From Actinomycetota bacterium (lineage in GTDB: Bacteria > Actinomycetota > Humimicrobiia > Humimicrobiales > Humimicrobiaceae): a DNA stretch of 15,769 bases. Shown here in pieces: positions 15,334 through 15,769 of this stretch. Position numbers and translations under genes: made by a program. How positions within the stretch are numbered: position 1 is the stretch's first letter; the number at the start of each line of letters is the position of its first letter. The notes below the pieces were generated by a model that was not told the DNA's origin, searched no databases, and saw only the letters and a program-made list of their open reading frames with translations. The DNA lies in contig VGAU01000013.1 in the NCBI GenBank assembly GCA_016870675.1, forward strand, positions 1 through 15,769, written 5' to 3'.

Positions 15334-15769
15334 CATACTATTTTATATTCCAATCAATAACAGCACTGCGATTGTATTTTGTTTGACTTGATAAATAATT
15401 ATGCTAATATATAGAAAAATTCAAGCAATGAAGTTTACTGCTGAGTATTTCAGTTAGATTTATGAGTTTTAATAAACAAAAATATAGTTCTACGAAAAAG
15501 CTGATTAGCATGTTCCTCTGGCTAAAAGATAACTCCTGCTGGCAAAGCTTGTAAAAGCCTGGCTGATAGGATTTTTTACTTTTGTCTAAAATCTTTTTTA
15601 TTTTTAAGTAACTTCTTTAGATATTCAATTTATATTAACAAATAAAAAAAAATAGCAAAAAATTCAAAGAGTATTTCCATACAAGCCAGGCAAAAGAGAC
15701 AGGAGAACCTTTATCGAAGTACTCTTTTGTTTTATGTCAGATAGTAAAGGAAATTTTTAATTATCTGAA
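15334..15769. other. Non-coding right end, 436 bases, possible structured RNA or leader
   Basis: No supportable ORF; the ATG at 15734 stops after eight codons. A promoter is at 15383. Two patches (about 15510-15570 and 15681-15712) are more GC-rich than the surroundings, and GCCTGGCT (15557-15564) is complementary to AGCCAGGC (15684-15691). T-run ATTTTTTACTTTT follows the first patch. Inverted repeats AAAGAGTA (15666-15673) / TACTCTTT (15720-15727), the latter running into TGTTTT, and TCAGATA (15737-15743) / TATCTGA (15762-15768) follow. No known riboswitch consensus was recognised. Confidence 0.35.
15383..15410 (+). promoter_or_regulatory. Strong extended -10 promoter in the non-coding right end
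   Basis: TTGACT (15383-15388), 16 bases, TAATAT (15405-15410), with TGC directly before the -10 giving an extended TGN element. The start would be near 15417. No protein-coding gene starts within the remaining 350 bases, so this promoter drives either a small RNA or a long leader of a gene beyond the window. Confidence 0.6.

Noticed and set aside
15538..15570. GGCAAAGC-like sequence resembling part of a c-di-GMP-I riboswitch
   Set aside because: Only a short stretch matches; the other conserved blocks of the class are missing, so no riboswitch class is claimed.
1..15769. CRISPR array, tRNA, rRNA, transposase or integrase
   Set aside because: No regularly spaced repeats, no cloverleaf or rRNA signatures, and no recombinase motifs were seen on either strand.

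Overview
This is AT-rich bacterial DNA dominated by one surface-glycan (polysaccharide or glycolipid) biosynthesis locus. Shine-Dalgarno-like sequences (AAGGAG, AGGAG, AAAGGAG) precede many starts, two starts appear to be TTG, and several promoter candidates look like vegetative sigma-70/A sites. The genes suggest an uncultured or poorly characterised low-GC bacterium. I cannot assign a phylum from the sequence alone, and no rRNA, tRNA, CRISPR array or insertion sequence was found.

Layout. (1) Positions 1-1311, minus strand: the first 437 residues of a membrane-anchored extracytoplasmic protein with an acidic linker, two repeated beta-rich modules and the start of a TolB/PD40-type beta-propeller; it runs off the left edge. 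(2) A 331-base divergent intergenic region with a good promoter for that gene. (3) From 1643 on, all genes are on the plus strand: a GT4 glycosyltransferase; an MNT nucleotidyltransferase/HEPN pair; a GT2 glycosyltransferase; a large GT4 fused to a degenerate methyltransferase-like domain and a helical tail; then a tight run (7748-13274, gaps of 4-33 bases) of an ArnE/EamA-like small membrane protein, a GT2 with a large insertion, an Alg11-like GT4 with a related insertion, and two more GT2 enzymes. (4) A strongly AT-rich stretch, an orphan Phd/YefM-type antitoxin gene and a hairpin terminator. (5) A B12-binding radical SAM enzyme with its own promoter. (6) A 436-base non-coding tail with an extended -10 promoter and possible structured RNA.

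How the genes may work together: the GT2/GT4 enzymes would add sugars in turn to a lipid-linked or nucleotide-sugar-fed acceptor on the cytoplasmic face. The four-helix EamA-type protein could move a polyprenyl-linked sugar across the membrane. The radical SAM enzyme could modify a lipid or sugar. The TolB-like protein would act outside the membrane, but its link to the cluster rests only on position. No polymerase, Wzx/Wzm transporter or sugar-nucleotide pathway gene is in the window, so the product cannot be named.

The points most worth a second look are: a beta-sandwich-like insertion apparently shared by two adjacent glycosyltransferases of unrelated fold (GT2/GT-A and GT4/GT-B); the GT4-pseudomethyltransferase-coil fusion; a HEPN protein lacking the usual RNase motif; and the promoter-driven non-coding region at the right edge.
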